Shown here: positions 35,877 through 47,900 of the stretch, piece after piece
Layout: each line of letters starts with the position of its first letter
Numbering within the stretch: the stretch's first letter is position 1
NCBI GenBank assembly: GCA_022376465.1
Contig: JACDTU010000009.1
Span: forward strand, 620,001-684,000
Reading direction: 5' to 3'
Source of the DNA: Cubamyces lactineus
Lineage: Eukaryota > Basidiomycota > Agaricomycetes > Polyporales > Polyporaceae
Length of the DNA stretch: 64,000 nt
Made by a program: the position numbers and the translations under genes
The notes under the pieces: generated by a model
The model's input: the letters and a program-made list of their open reading frames with translations, nothing else
Told to the model about the DNA's origin: nothing
The model's database searches: none

Positions 35877-37161
35877 ATGGAGCGACTCCCTGCACTCCCC
35901 ACATCTGAGGCAGTTACGTCTCTGAAGCAAGTCCAAGACGAGATCAATAGTCTGGTGCTCCGACTTGATGATAGCGTTCGCAGGTGAGTTGTCGTGCCAT
36001 CATGCTGCCTACATCCTTTACACTGACGTCGACGAAGAGCTCTGAATCCTCTAGGATTCGGATTCAGGCCTACGGAGTGGACCCGAGAGGTTCGCAAAGT
36101 GTTCAGGGAATTGAACAGGGAGTACCGCTACGAGGCTCGACAGGACATTATCCGGAATGCGCGCAAGATTTCCCGGCGTGGTGTGAAGTTCCTCCTGGAA
36201 CGTATAGTCGAAGGCAAGCATATGGTCGATACGGTCACAACACTCCTTGCAGAGGTAGGCATGGATCGAGTCTTGGATATCCTCAAGCTAATTTGCGTAG
36301 TTCCAAGACCTACGCCGTGCATACAGCGTGCAAAGCTACAACTGTGACAAAGCCTCCCTCGTAGACTATGTTGACAAGTTCGAGCGCGCGTTTGAACTCA
36401 TCAACGAAGGTGTCAGCAAGTCGGCTAATCGATTTCTCGAATGGAAGGATTACTTCTTTGCGCTGGACAAGCCTCTAGTAAGCTCGTACCAAGAGGTTTT
36501 AGACGTGATCTGACTGCATCGTCAAGGTGGAGGTCAAAACAATGATTGATGCATTGTACCAGACAGCCCCCCAGAGGGATAATGCCACGGCTGCGAAGGC
36601 TCCATTGGCTTACTTAGCGGAACTCCACGAACAGCGCTTGGAGCTATCGGCGAAGGCAACGTCGGCCGCTACCAGGACTTACCACATCTTCCAGTCGCAC
36701 GGCGACTCTCTGCCTCAAGCAGTCGTGGACTCTCACATGAGCGACCTACGTTCAATCTATGATGACCTTCTCGCACATCAGCGCCCGCTGTCTGATACTC
36801 TTCAAGCATTTGAGGTCCGTAACCGCTCTCGTCTAAAGCCGTCCGTGATTGACCCACCGGCTCTCATCAGACTTATTCGAACGTGGCTTCGTCAAGTCCT
36901 CGGGTCGTGTACGGCTGGCAGGCGATGGACGCCTTAGTGATGGACGAGCTGTCTATCGAGCGCCTTCGCCGATGCGAAGTAGAATATACGGGTATACTTG
37001 AGGAGCTCAAGAATGTTCACGAGGTGAGTCATTCAATCAGGACCTTGGCCCTCACAATTGACAATAGGTATAAGGTCTACGAGCCTCTGGACACCGCGCT
37101 GCGTGAAGTCTCGACTATCATGCGCAACAAGCTCGGAGATTCGGCGTTACCTCTTGTGTAG
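35877..37161 (+). CDS. Alpha-helical cargo protein, unknown function
   Basis: ATG at 35877 (MERLPALPTSEAVTSLKQVQ). After a GTGAGT intron the frame continues FGFRPTEWTREVRKVFREL, RNARKISRRGVKFLLERIVE and GMDRVLDILKLIC. Further exons read DYVDKFERAFELINEGVSKS, VKTMIDALYQTAPQRDNATA, LAELHEQRLELSAKATSAAT and ALVMDELSIERLRRCEVEYT, ending at 37161 (GDSALPLV). It is almost entirely amphipathic helix with no Walker or catalytic motif and no membrane helix. It could be a helical-bundle adaptor. Exon borders near 36300 and 36850-36910 are uncertain. Confidence 0.5.
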
Positions 37162-37900
37162 TGTGACCTTGAATAGGCGGCAGTGCCGATTGTAGTGTAG
37201 GAGTAAGGTGTGCATGTGAGCAATGTAGGGACTTCGAATATCATGTCTAACACGCAGGTCCGACGCAAGACAGGGCTTCATGCAGATGCTCTAGCGCTTA
37301 CCGGCAAATGCATTAATACGATTAATATGCTTGATTTACTTGATGGTATAATCCTCGATTGACATTGATCAGGCAGGCGCTCCTCTTCCTGCGATCACTC
37401 GGGGCCCGTGCACTTGTACTCCCGTCTTTCCTCTCTGACGATCTCTCCCTCCGGTTCCAACAACATGCTCTCGAGGTTCATCAATGTCAGACAACGGTAT
37501 CATAGAAAATGGTGCCGTTGGAAGCATACGCAAGGACGTCAACGTTATCGGCAATTACTATACCTAGGCCGGCTCCTTCTCTGCCTGCTCGCGCTCGTCC
37601 TTCTCGGACACGGGGCTTCGACATCTCTCATGGCAGAGGATCATCTAGAAATCTCGTTGATGTGCTCTACCTTCATAGTCGACCTCATGTTGCTTTCAGC
37701 AGTTGTCCTATGTGAGTTTTCTTGTAGTCTCTACACGTCGAGTAACGATTGATGAGAGCGTGAGCAGTGGACCCTACTGTCAGAGCAAGCCGTCATGCGG
37801 ACGGACGAATTACTCGTCACCGCCGTGGCTTAGGCGCAAAGATGACCATTTTCATAATCGGCACATCCGCTCGGTCGATACCACTTGGTGTGCATAGCCG
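37162..37900. other. Region with uncertain coding content
   Basis: A plus-strand frame at 37408-37752 has hydrophobic stretches (LLYLGRLLLCLLALVLLGHG, FIVDLMLLSAVVLCEF). A competing frame begins at an ATG near 37482 (MSDNGIIENGAVGSIRKD). I cannot decide which, if any, is used, or whether it is the 5' part of the following gene. Confidence 0.3.
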
Positions 37901-37934
37901 TTTGCTTTTGATTGACTACTGCTGACTGGCTGAT

Positions 37935-39082
37935 CTAGTCGTGAGCGGCGCATGGAAGGTGTCAGACGTGATTAAGGAGATGAGAAGACGACATCTAGTT
38001 CCGTCTTCTTCATCTATACGCGCGCAAGTATATTTCGACCCGTACCAACATGGTCCGCTCGGATCCCATCTGGGTCTCGATGCTATTGGAGTGAAGGATC
38101 TTTCTACATTGAGTATACGGTTTGCGCTTGTTGGGGGCTCATCACGTCGTACGTATCCAAGTACGGCAAGCTTTCGTCTTCGCCAGTAACACCGACTGAT
38201 AGCCCATCTCTTCACCGCTTCGCTAGATCGCTCTCGGACTGCTCTCCGTCACCAAGCTGACGATGAATTAACCGCTCTTCTCGCTGCGAAAGGCCTTGAT
38301 GAGAATGGGGAACCTATCAGAGCCGGAGCTGAGACGTCGAACGTCCAAAGAAATGTGCCTGAGGTGTCACGAGTTCACGGTACGTCGATGTGCTTGATGA
38401 CAAGAGTCAATCTACCTAACTCGCTGAATATGCTTTTGATGTTATTCCAACTGTGCCCCGTACGATAGGTACATCGTCAACAGCAGTGTCCGCTGGGACC
38501 ACACCCGGGCCTTCTACACCGGTCGCCACGCCAAAACCCCCGGTCGCCACCCAGAAAACAGAGGAGCATCCTTCACCTTCAACACCCCAACCGCACACAC
38601 CACCTCCAGACAGTGACGAAAGCCTTCACAAACAGGTCGCCGATGATATCGATTTCCTTGAGATGTTCATCAACAACCGTCTTCGGACGTATACTTTTGG
38701 CGACTCGCTAGCGTTTGTACAGGATCCTCGAGGACAGGCTGCCTTCACATCAGTTGATATCGACGACACTACTGCGGACGATCCTTATCGCCATGCCTTG
38801 AATCCTAGAGAACGCTGCAACGACAAATTTCTAGAGCAAGAGCGATGGCTACTCACGGTGTATCAAGAGGTGGACGCTATCTCTCGGATGGCTGTGGCCC
38901 CTGTGCAGAACAAGGTGGCTCAAGTGCGCGTTCTCCTTCGCCAAGAATGGGCGCGCATGCAGTTGCAGAAGGAGCGAGAATGGGATCGCCAGAGACGTTC
39001 GATGAGAACGGCTGAACGACTTGGAGCTACCTTCCTCAACAGTGGTACGGAATTCGTCTACAGATCGCGGGAAAGGTTGTAA
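37935..39082 (+). CDS. Unknown cargo protein just upstream of the transposase
   Basis: A first visible exon reads AWKVSDVIKEMRRRHLVPSS and LGLDAIGVKDLSTLSIRFAL, which looks like a compact alpha/beta domain. A GTACGT intron (about 38155-38215) leads to LRHQADDELTALLAAKGLDE. A second intron leads to a Thr/Pro-rich linker (PSTPVATPKPPVATQKTEEH) and a long helical C-terminus (DDIDFLEMFINNRLRTYTFG, ERWLLTVYQEVDAISRMAVA, RVLLRQEWARMQLQKEREWD), with a stop at 39082. No family recognised. It ends 95 bp before the transposase ATG on the same strand and might be a co-mobilised partner, but that is inference. Confidence 0.5.
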
Positions 39083-39177
39083 TTACTGAGCTATCCGGCT
39101 GTACAGACCGCTACTTCTTTCGTCCGCGACACCTGTCGAACCCCATCCAGATCGTCCACCACGTCACCGCGCTCCTG

Positions 39178-42100
39178 ATGCACGTCGTATTCCGAGTACC
39201 TCGTCGTGCCACGAGAATCCTACTTTTCGGACTGCGCGCCCTCGTGCGTGCTAGCCTTGGGGTATCTCCGACGTCCGAGGATGAAGACGTGATCCGTTCA
39301 CTCCCTGTCGATATCCGTACAATTCTTTCCCATCTGGATCTTGACCCCGTTGTGCGCTCATACATCTGCTGTCCTCTCTGTTTCGCACTATACAACGAAC
39401 GACCAGTCCAAGCCACATGTACCAACAAGGCGGCGGAGAGGAGTGACGCATGCGGAGCCAATCTATGGAGGACTCGTACAATTCGTGGGAAGACGTTCAC
39501 CTTTCCTATCCGGACGTACCTTCATCAAGACATGAAAGAGTGGCTCGCACGCCTGCTATCCAGGCCAGGGATGGAAGATATAATGGACGACATGCTTCGG
39601 CGAGCTCAAGGCCGTAGTCCCCTCGTGATGTCGGATATATGGGATGCTCCTATATTTCGCACTCTGAAGAAGGAGGGCTCACGCTTTGTCGATGCACCCC
39701 ATGGCGAGGGACGATACTTCTTCGGCCTGTCTATCGACGGATTTAACCCATTTCAGTCGAAACAAGCGAAGCAGCAAGTCACCGTAACAGCGATATACAT
39801 GTATTGTCTGAACCTGCCGCCTGATCTCCGCTACCTTCCCGAGAACATGTACCTTGTCGGTGTCATCCCTGGACCACAGAAGCCTTCTCTAGAGCAGCTC
39901 AACCACTTTCTACGTCCACTCGTTGACGAGCTGCTCGAGTTCTGGAATTCTGGCGTGTACTACTCTCGTACCGCGAAGCACGCCCTCGGCCGTCTCGTTC
40001 GCTGCGTGCTGGTGCCGCTCGTATGTGATTTACCAGCAGCCCGACAAACCGCAGGATTTGGCCAATACAACGCCAAATTCTTTTGTAGCATGTGCCGCCT
40101 TCCCAAGAACGATATCGACAATCTCGACCCGTCGTCGTGGCCGTCTCACGATAGCGAGGCACACAGAATGGCCGCGCAGGCCTGGAAAAGCAAGCTTACG
40201 ACGTCGGCACGGCAGACGGCGTTTGAGGAGCACAGCGTCAGGTGGTCTGTTCTTCTCGATCTGCCCTACTGGGATCCAGTCCGCTTCACCGTGATCGACT
40301 CCATGCACAATCATTATCTGGGATTACTCAAGCACCACTGCCGCAAAATCTGGGGGATGAGTGCGGCCGTGGACGACGCTGATGACGATTCACAGACAAT
40401 ACCTGAGCCCTCTCCGGAAGACATCGCCTTGGCATTTGATCGTCTATACGCAGGAACGTCCAAAGATTTGTTGGCATGTAAAAGATCAGTCCTACTCTAT
40501 CTGTGTTCAGTCATAGGGATTTTGCGTGGGAAGACGACGAAGACACATCTTGTCCGTCTTCTTCTCGAATGGGTGAGTCACTCAACGACTACTCACTCGT
40601 TGACATCCTGATCCCTGCGATTTATAGCGTCACAAAGAAGGAATCTCGATCATGCGCCCCGAGTCTGAAGAGGGGCACTCATCAAATCGCGCCTCCACGA
40701 GTACGAGCGAGCAGCCCACCCACACGCCATCCCCCCCTGTTGTCCTATCCACCTCGCCTTCAAACCCACCGCGTACGGAGGCTGGCCCGACTCCGGGCCC
40801 TCGGCGGGACACAATCGCTGCTGAGCGGTCACTTTTGGCCGGTAACTCCGCGAACACCTTGAAGACGAAGTTCAATAAAGATGTCTTCGTGGAGCTTTGC
40901 ACTGCGAGAGCGCTACTGGTCACGGGCACCAAAGACGACCTGATCAAGCGCTTGATTGCATGGGTGAGTAATGTCGCGTTGAGGGCTGCTGACTAGTCTT
41001 AACTTCGGTGCTGTAGCGCAACTCGCGTGACGTACCTCCTGTGACAGCAAATCCTCCTGCGCCAGGACGTGTGAACGAGCCCTCTGAGGTAAGGAGCCCG
41101 TATCGATTCGATGTGTCTCTTATGTCTCGAATCTTACAACGGCGACGTCTATAGCAGACTGGTCGATCACGGGGGCCGCGTGCGCAACGGGGACCTGAGG
41201 ACACCGGGGCAGTATTGGGGCGGCAGATGCTCAAACGAATCCATGAACAGCTTCCACGCACAGAATTACCCTCTTGGGTCGATCGTGTCCCTTCCAACGT
41301 CGGTACCAAAGCGCGGGGGAAGCTCAGCGCGGATCAATGGCACATATTCTGCGTCGTCAACCTCCCCATCATCTTGATTCCACTATGGGGCCTCGGGGAG
41401 GGGAGGCCAAGGCAGATGCTCGACAATTTCATGGATTTGGTCACCGAAGTAGTCATTGGGGGCCTTCTAGAGATGACGGAGGAAGCCATTCAGGTCTACG
41501 AGACAGTCGCCCTACGATATCTTCGTGGCCTGAAGGAGCTTTACTCCACGACGATTACTCCCAACCAACACAACTCCATCCACATCGCTTCCCTTCTCCG
41601 GCTGTTTGGACCGCTACATGCGATACGGACGTTTTTCTCGGAGCGCATGAATTATCTATTGCAACAGACAAACACGAACATGCACATCGGTAAGACGATC
41701 CGCTGCCATCACGATACCTTCAATGCTGACCACGATCACCACTCCGCACTGGCAGGCGAGCTGGAGTCAACTTACATGAAACATGCTTGTCGCACAGCTA
41801 ATCTTCGTGTGCTACTGCAAGATGAAAATGTGCGTCGCGAAGCTCAAGACTTGATACATGCATTCGAAGATACGCAGGCCGAGGATCGGAGAGGAACGAG
41901 ACACCGAGAGTCAACCTTCCTTGGCGTTAGTGGAAGCGAAGAAGCAGGGCCCCGAAAGGAAGTGGAGCTGTCTAGCGAGTGTTTCAAAGCTCTCGTTACA
42001 TACCTGAACGAACAGGCCGGGCAGGAACGGTATGTCGACATCCGTCAACTGCGAAGGACCCCTGGGCTCCAGCAATTGTCAAGCCATGCGATCTCTTGCC

Positions 42101-42561
42101 GTAGCGTCTTCTTGGGAGGCGTATCGTTCCTTGGCCACTCCGAGTCTCCGAAGGATAGCAACATCATCTTTCGCTCTCCATGTGCCCCTGACACTGAGCT
42201 TGCGGGCCGTATTCTGCAAATCTTCGAGTACCAGACTCGTGACGACCACGGCGACCCCGTAAACCAGACATATCTCTTCGTTGCACCTCTCGAGGAGCTA
42301 TCGGCAAACGAGGCATCACGCGACCCATACCGGCGTTATGCGTATGTAGGAGGTCGTCTATGCTACGACAGCTACCTTCCCGGGATCATCATCGCCAAGG
42401 ACGACGTTATAGCTCATTTTGCTCGCACACCGGTGGATATGAAGCCCGCCATTATTCGCCCATGCATCCACGTGTTATCCCTAGACAAGGTGCGCTCTAT
42501 TGGTCTTCGTCAATACCTCACACTCATGAGTGTAGACCGCCCGCTTGTTCTCTCGTGCTAA
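39178..42561 (+). CDS. Tnp2/CACTA-like transposase with SAP-like insert
   Basis: Likely mover of the giant element. Exon 1 (39178-40572) has YICCPLCFALYN, a paired-Cys module, and MKEWLARLLSRPGMEDIMDD. It then has FGLSIDGFNPFQ (first catalytic Asp region), MYLVGVIPGPQKPSLEQL, NAKFFCSMCRLP and VIDSMHNHYLGLLKHHCR (second Asp region). Exon 2 (40628-40963) contains FVELCTARALLVTGTKDDLI-KRLIAW, a SAP-like DNA-binding helix pair. Exon 3 is 41017-41091. Exon 4 (from 41155) has LPRTELPSWVDRVPSNVG and SIHIASLLRLFGPLHAIRTF, the DUF4218-like region of Tnp2 proteins, and ends near 42561. All joins keep the frame and no inactivating change was seen. The order zinc module, DDE core and DUF4218-like tail is that of Tnp2 transposases in plants and basidiomycetes. 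TIR cutting by this protein is inferred. Confidence 0.88.
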
Positions 42562-42588
42562 CCTTGGCGCGTCAACCGACGCCTATGA

Positions 42589-43290
42589 TATGTCGATGAA
42601 TTTTGATCTGTCTAACGGCCTCGGAGTGGACGAGTTGGTGCTCTATGATGATCTAGGGTCATTGTGAACCTGTACTGTTAGGTAGATCAACTTGCATAAC
42701 CTATCTCCAATCGTTGGATTTGATGTTTGGACTCTTCCGCTAGAAGAGGTCAACTGGCGTACGTCTCCTGGTCACGTGCTTAGACAAGGCACCTTTGACG
42801 CTGCTGAAGCTATATGTGAACGCTCTTTTGCCTCCTATGCGTCATTCACCCCTTGCGGTTCTGCACTTCGGTCCTTGGGAAGGCAGTATGCTTCGCCGTC
42901 GTGGAACGCTAGTGCTGCTCGCCGAAGTATATCCAAGAGGCGTGGATGCTACTTGTGTCGCTTCGGTATGGCTTCCTCGTGATCTACTTACGTTAGGCGC
43001 CACTGGCGTCTTGACATTGACGACTTTTGCACTTAACAGTATTCCAATCCAAACAGCCAACGATACTCGCTTTCGTATAATCATAGTCGAGTGGACGCTC
43101 TGGCGCATAACATCGAGACACTGTCCGCCACGGCCACCCAGCACGCGGTTGGCACAACCTATGAGGGGAGTATTGGAAGCGGCGAATCTTGTGTTTCGGA
43201 GGGCCTGACGAGTATGTACGCGAAGTACCTCTATGCGATGACTGACAAACGTACATGTAGCAGGATCAGACTCCTCCAATGTGGATCACG
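42589..43290 (+). CDS. Unknown cargo protein downstream of the transposase
   Basis: Coding-like stretches are TLLKLYVNALLPPMRHSPLA and VLHFGPWEGSMLRRRGTLVL, continuing LLAEVYPRGVDATCVAS. A GTATGG...AACAG intron (about 42967-43040) then leads to YSNPNSQRYSLSYNHSRVDA and LAHNIETLSATATQH. The PWEGSMLRRRGTLVLLAE word can be set against TWRGDLIVMRGGTAVFVV of the minus-strand gene at 26885-27654. The start (an ATG at 42589 opens MSMNFDLSNGLG) and the end are uncertain. No domain recognised. Confidence 0.4.
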
Positions 43291-43317
43291 AGATTGCCTG
43301 TAGATCACCCTCCAGCA

Positions 43318-44809
43318 TGGCGTCGCCGGCTTCATCCCCTTCTCCCTCACCACAGCATGCGAGGCTAGGAAGCCTCCATGCCCATGCTAGCTGGATTGTA
43401 TGCGATGGTCAGTCTCTGATCGGCCAGGGGTGGTTAATGTACTCACTCCTTGTTTGTCTTTTTACTCCTTTCAGGCCCTGTTGTGCCAGACGCATCACTT
43501 GCTCTCCTGCCGTGTTCTACTACACGCATCTTCAACCCGAGTACTACAGAGGACGTGAACACAGAAGACGGCCAGACCTGTAAGTGCTGAATTCTTCCGC
43601 CCTTGACGACAGCTTGAGAATACGGATCACAGCTGTCCCCTTAGGCTGCCCATCCCTCAGCCCGAAAGATGCGCCCCCGTCCGAAACCGCTCCTTCTCCT
43701 GCTCCGGCCGGCGACGGCGACATATCTAGTGCCCCGATGGTACCATACATCGATTTCGCACATCGGCGGCCACGCGGCGCGGCTCAAGAGAAGGCCGTTT
43801 TGCCCCGGCCGACCAGGAGCGCTGCTTTGGCAGTTGCGCCCATCGCTGCGCTTCGCCCTAACCAGTCTAGTGCCCCCTCTGATATGCAGTCAGGCTCAGC
43901 CTTCGATCAGCAGGCAGCTCGCGCCCCGCCATCTGACGATCCTCCCTCGACTCTACAGTCAACCGACTGGGAACAGTATCGGAATGCCAAGGACATCAGA
44001 GGGGGTAAGGGCGAGACCGTTTGGTACAAGACCTCCGGACGTTATGAGATGTGCCATCCACCAAGTTCTCTACGAGCTGAAGTTGACGCGATCTTCATTC
44101 ACCATGACCAACGCACGGCGCGCTCCAAGCTGTGGGTACTCAACACAAGTCATGTTTGGGTGTCAGTTCGGGCAGGCGACAAGCAACCCTCCGATCCTTC
44201 GCGACGACTGAACATCCAGCGCAACGGCGATCCAAGCTGGGTGACGAAGGAGACCTGGAGCGTCTATCGTAGTAGACGCAGGCAGGTAGCTGCCCCATGG
44301 GCTTCGCTGGTATGTGGACGTCTCTGTACAAGGATGATGGACTGCATGCTCACTTGGTATTTCAGAGGCCAGTGTCGTGAATTTTCCAGGACGCTGCCCT
44401 CGTCTTGGCGTCGGTGGTCTGTTGCCTTCTGTTTCCTTTCATTGTCATCCTTCTACGCACCTGTAACTGTAACATGTATTGCCGAAATGCGCGCGGATCG
44501 CTCAGCAATGATACTGTCCGAGTCCTTCTATGTAACCGTGACCGAGTGGGCGTCTCTCAACGAGCGCTGGTAGACGTATTGGCTTGTGCAGGAGCGCTGT
44601 TGAACCGATGGAACCTCGGGCTTGACTTCATTCCTCAGCAACCTCCAACTCGCTCGGCTCTGTCATGTACTCTACTCGATATCTTAGCGTCTGTGCATAG
44701 ACACGGACGTGCAGAATCAGCTGTCCAGAGAGGAGAAGATGACGCACATCAAGGAGGGTGCGTTACAGATGCGCATGGCAATTGGATCTCGTCTCGGATC
44801 GTCTCTTAG
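43318..44809 (+). CDS. PSWV-module protein with membrane helix (cargo copy 2)
   Basis: ATG at 43318 (MASPASSPSPSPQHARLGSL). Short introns at about 43405-43474 and 43581-43644 lead into a Pro/Ala-rich linker (PPSETAPSPAPAGDGD). The folded part is DWEQYRNAKDIRGGKGETVW, YEMCHPPSSLRAEVDAIFIH, LWVLNTSHVWVSVRAGDK and NGDPSWVTKETWSVYRSRR. An intron (GTATGTGG...TTTTCCAG) then precedes the helix AALVLASVVCCLLFPFIVIL and a tail ending at 44809. The folded module is shared with 32703-33237. A soluble module fused to a C-terminal membrane helix repeats the theme of the WD40-TM genes. Family not known to me. Confidence 0.6.
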
Positions 44810-44960
44810 CAAGACAAAGGACGAGTCGTCCTCGAGGCCTTAGCACCGGGTGGCTCACGATGTAGCTGAGGGGCGGAAGGGCTCATGACTGCACAACCAC
44901 GGTCGAATCCCCACTTCCGCCGTGCTCTCCCGTATCACAACCTCCCGCCGCTCATGCACA

Positions 44961-47900
44961 ATGGACCCCCCAGTCGGTAAGTCAAAATATCAGATTTGCA
45001 GTATCACAAAGACCAGCAATGGCGGTACCGCGTAACGATAGTAATAATCACTGCTCTCTATTGAAGAACACAATGATGCTGCTCCGGCCGACCCTCCTTC
45101 CATGGACGCTGGCCCGCCCTCGGTTCCCAGCTCTACCGGAGCTGTTAACACCGGGTCATCAATCGGAGGTTCCGAGAACGTTGAAGCTCATGCACTGATC
45201 GTAGGCGACATGCAGACTCGTGGTACGTTGTCTTGTACGTCTCTTGGGATGCGTTAGTACCAATATTCTGCAAGATGCGCCGGACAGCTCGAGGAAGCGT
45301 GCAGCGGATGAAAGCGCTGACGATACTGGCCCAAGTCGACATGCTGGGTCTAGCTCAGCAACCCTTCAAGCTCGCCGAATGCGTTCTCTGCCAGGTACCA
45401 TTCCCTGATTATGAGGTTTACTGTGGCTAATAGATTCTGATCAGCGAGGGGCCATGCGAGTGCTATCCGCGCTCCCCCTCAAGCGCTAGCTCAAGAGGAC
45501 GGTGTAGATGGAGTAGCCTCGGTTGCAGAGTTACCGCATGATCCATTTGCGGCACCGCATAAGAAGCGTCGCCTCCAAGGGCCGTCCGTCAATGTGTTCT
45601 TGAGGGATCTGTTGAGCATCGTGAGTAACGCAAGCCCCGAAGGTTCCGAGAGCTCCTCAGGCTCCTCAACACTTCCCGCTATTCGGCGGCTTCTCCGCGA
45701 GAACGGAATAACCCTCGGTGAAGACGTGGATGAGACCGATGTTGACGAAGACATGAGTGAGGACGGCCACGGTGGCGGTAGTGAGTTTCCTCCTGGCATA
45801 GCTACGCCATCTGGAGTAAGCTTGTTTTGTTTTCCTATATGCGATGTGTCCTCACACGACTCTAGATGACGCTAATTGACCAGTGCAACTCCCTGCAAAC
45901 AAGCCGCGCTCCTCTACCCATCCCTCCCAATGTGTCAGGTGATCAGGATTGGTCCATGAACGATTCCTCATCTGCGCCTGTGAGTATACCGGCCTAATTT
46001 TTGTTCCAACAATCTGACGAATTGGCCTTCGCAAACGCACTTGCGACCACACTTCAGGCCCTTCAGGATCCCTTGTTGGACGCTTCGACGCCGGGTTCCT
46101 CGGCTCGCTTAGGGCAACCAACCACCCCCACGCGCCCTACCGTGACAGATATGACAACCACTCCATCATACAGTCCTCCCGCCCCAAGTATGTTTCGTGG
46201 TATCGGCGCCTTCATCAGTAACGTGGCGAACGTTGCACAAAGGACAGCGAACTTGGCCACAGAGTACGCATCCTACAGGAACATGGGGTCGCTTGCCGGG
46301 TCTTCTACCTTCGGCATGTCTGGAGCAAACCAAGAAGCAGCTTCTTCTACCGTGGATACTACTCTGTCAGAGACTATGCACGGTTCTATGCCCTTGTTGA
46401 GCAGCGCCTCTACGCTGTTCGCATCCAGTAGTCCATGGCAGCCTACGAACATGCGGTCAAGCAAGGAAGAGGGAAGTGCATCACGTCCAGGCGACTACCT
46501 GAGCCTCAGCGAGATGTCGTCGTCTGTTCTCGCCCCAGAAACATCAGCTCCCTCACCCAGCGACGGTGTTGCATCGGCAGCGTATCTTCCCGCTCCCTCT
46601 GCACCTTCTCCAGAGCTTATTGCGTTGCGCACGATGCCCCCCTTGCCGACCGCCTCAGCTATGGATATCGAAGGTGAATGTGATTGCATCCCCGCTTATT
46701 GATGAATCTAACGAGCGCGATACCAGGCCGTACTACCACTGTCTTGTCAATGGCTGGGGATCAAGGCACTAATGCAGTCATGACTGGCACGATGTGTAAC
46801 ACCGAAGGTATCATGCAGGACCACGATGGTGAGTTGCCGTCCTCCTAAGTGTCGATCATCGTCAAGATCTTACTACTTATAGGGCATGCGGGCCGTGTAG
46901 GAGCAACAGCCGTAGGGTATTGTGACACCGCCGGCAGCGTGGAAGAACCGGGCGTCGCGGCCATACGTCAGCAATCGCATGGCCAAGTGGCTATTGAAGC
47001 GGACTTCAACTCGCCTGCTCAGACATCTGCAGAGCTCACGCCGGTCGAGCGTGTTGTTTCTCCCATCATGCCTTCTGAACGTCGTGCCTCAGAACCATCC
47101 GATATGTTTGCTACAATTACCAATGCTCAGTATGACGTTCTCAACCCGCGTCTGCCGACCACCACTCCCGGTCAGCCTGGAGCTGAAATCAGCGTGAACG
47201 CACTTCCGGCAATACCTGTACAGAACGAGGACAACGCCCATCCTATATCGGATCCAGATGAATCTCCGTCCTCACCCGTGACCTTCATACATGATGGTCC
47301 CCAGCAAGCAGTCGTCGGCTATCCCCCTACTTCCTTGAGGCCCCTTCATCCTCGCGAGGCTCCCTCCTCAACTCGAACGGATAACGTGGAACATGTTACA
47401 CTTGACAATGCCTCAGATAACGGCGAGTCTTCAGGGGCGGCATCGACACGCAAGATACCTCCGTGGGCCGTCCATCGCCCTCGCGGGTCGACGCAGTGGA
47501 GCGTGAGTGAAGGTTCTCTACCGAGAAGTCCTGATCGCGATGGTCGTGCATCTACGCGCTCGGGAGGCGCTGAGACCGATCCTAGTCAGGCTTATGGACA
47601 AAATCAGTCTGGTCTTCGTAGCGCTAGACGAAGTTCAAACCTCCCCTCACCATCGACGACGCCGGTGTCTGTGGCACACGACCAAGGGCATGGGATTGCC
47701 GTGCTCGATTCTCTGGCACCCCACCGACATGGTTCACCGTCCTCACCTTCCTCCTTGGTCCCCGAGTCAACGATACCCCAATACGTGGGAGGCACCACAG
47801 ACCAAGCAATGAGCCGGACGAGCACCCATTTTAATGCGAATGCGGACCCTAGCGCCGACATACAAAACAATTCGTCGAGCGTTCAAAACTCCGCGCATGT

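Noticed and set aside
44865..44925. tRNA-like stretch with GGCGGAAG and CTTCCGCC arms and GTCGAATCC
   Set aside because: The arms pair, but the enclosed length is too short and no D-arm or anticodon arm can be formed, so it is only a hairpin.
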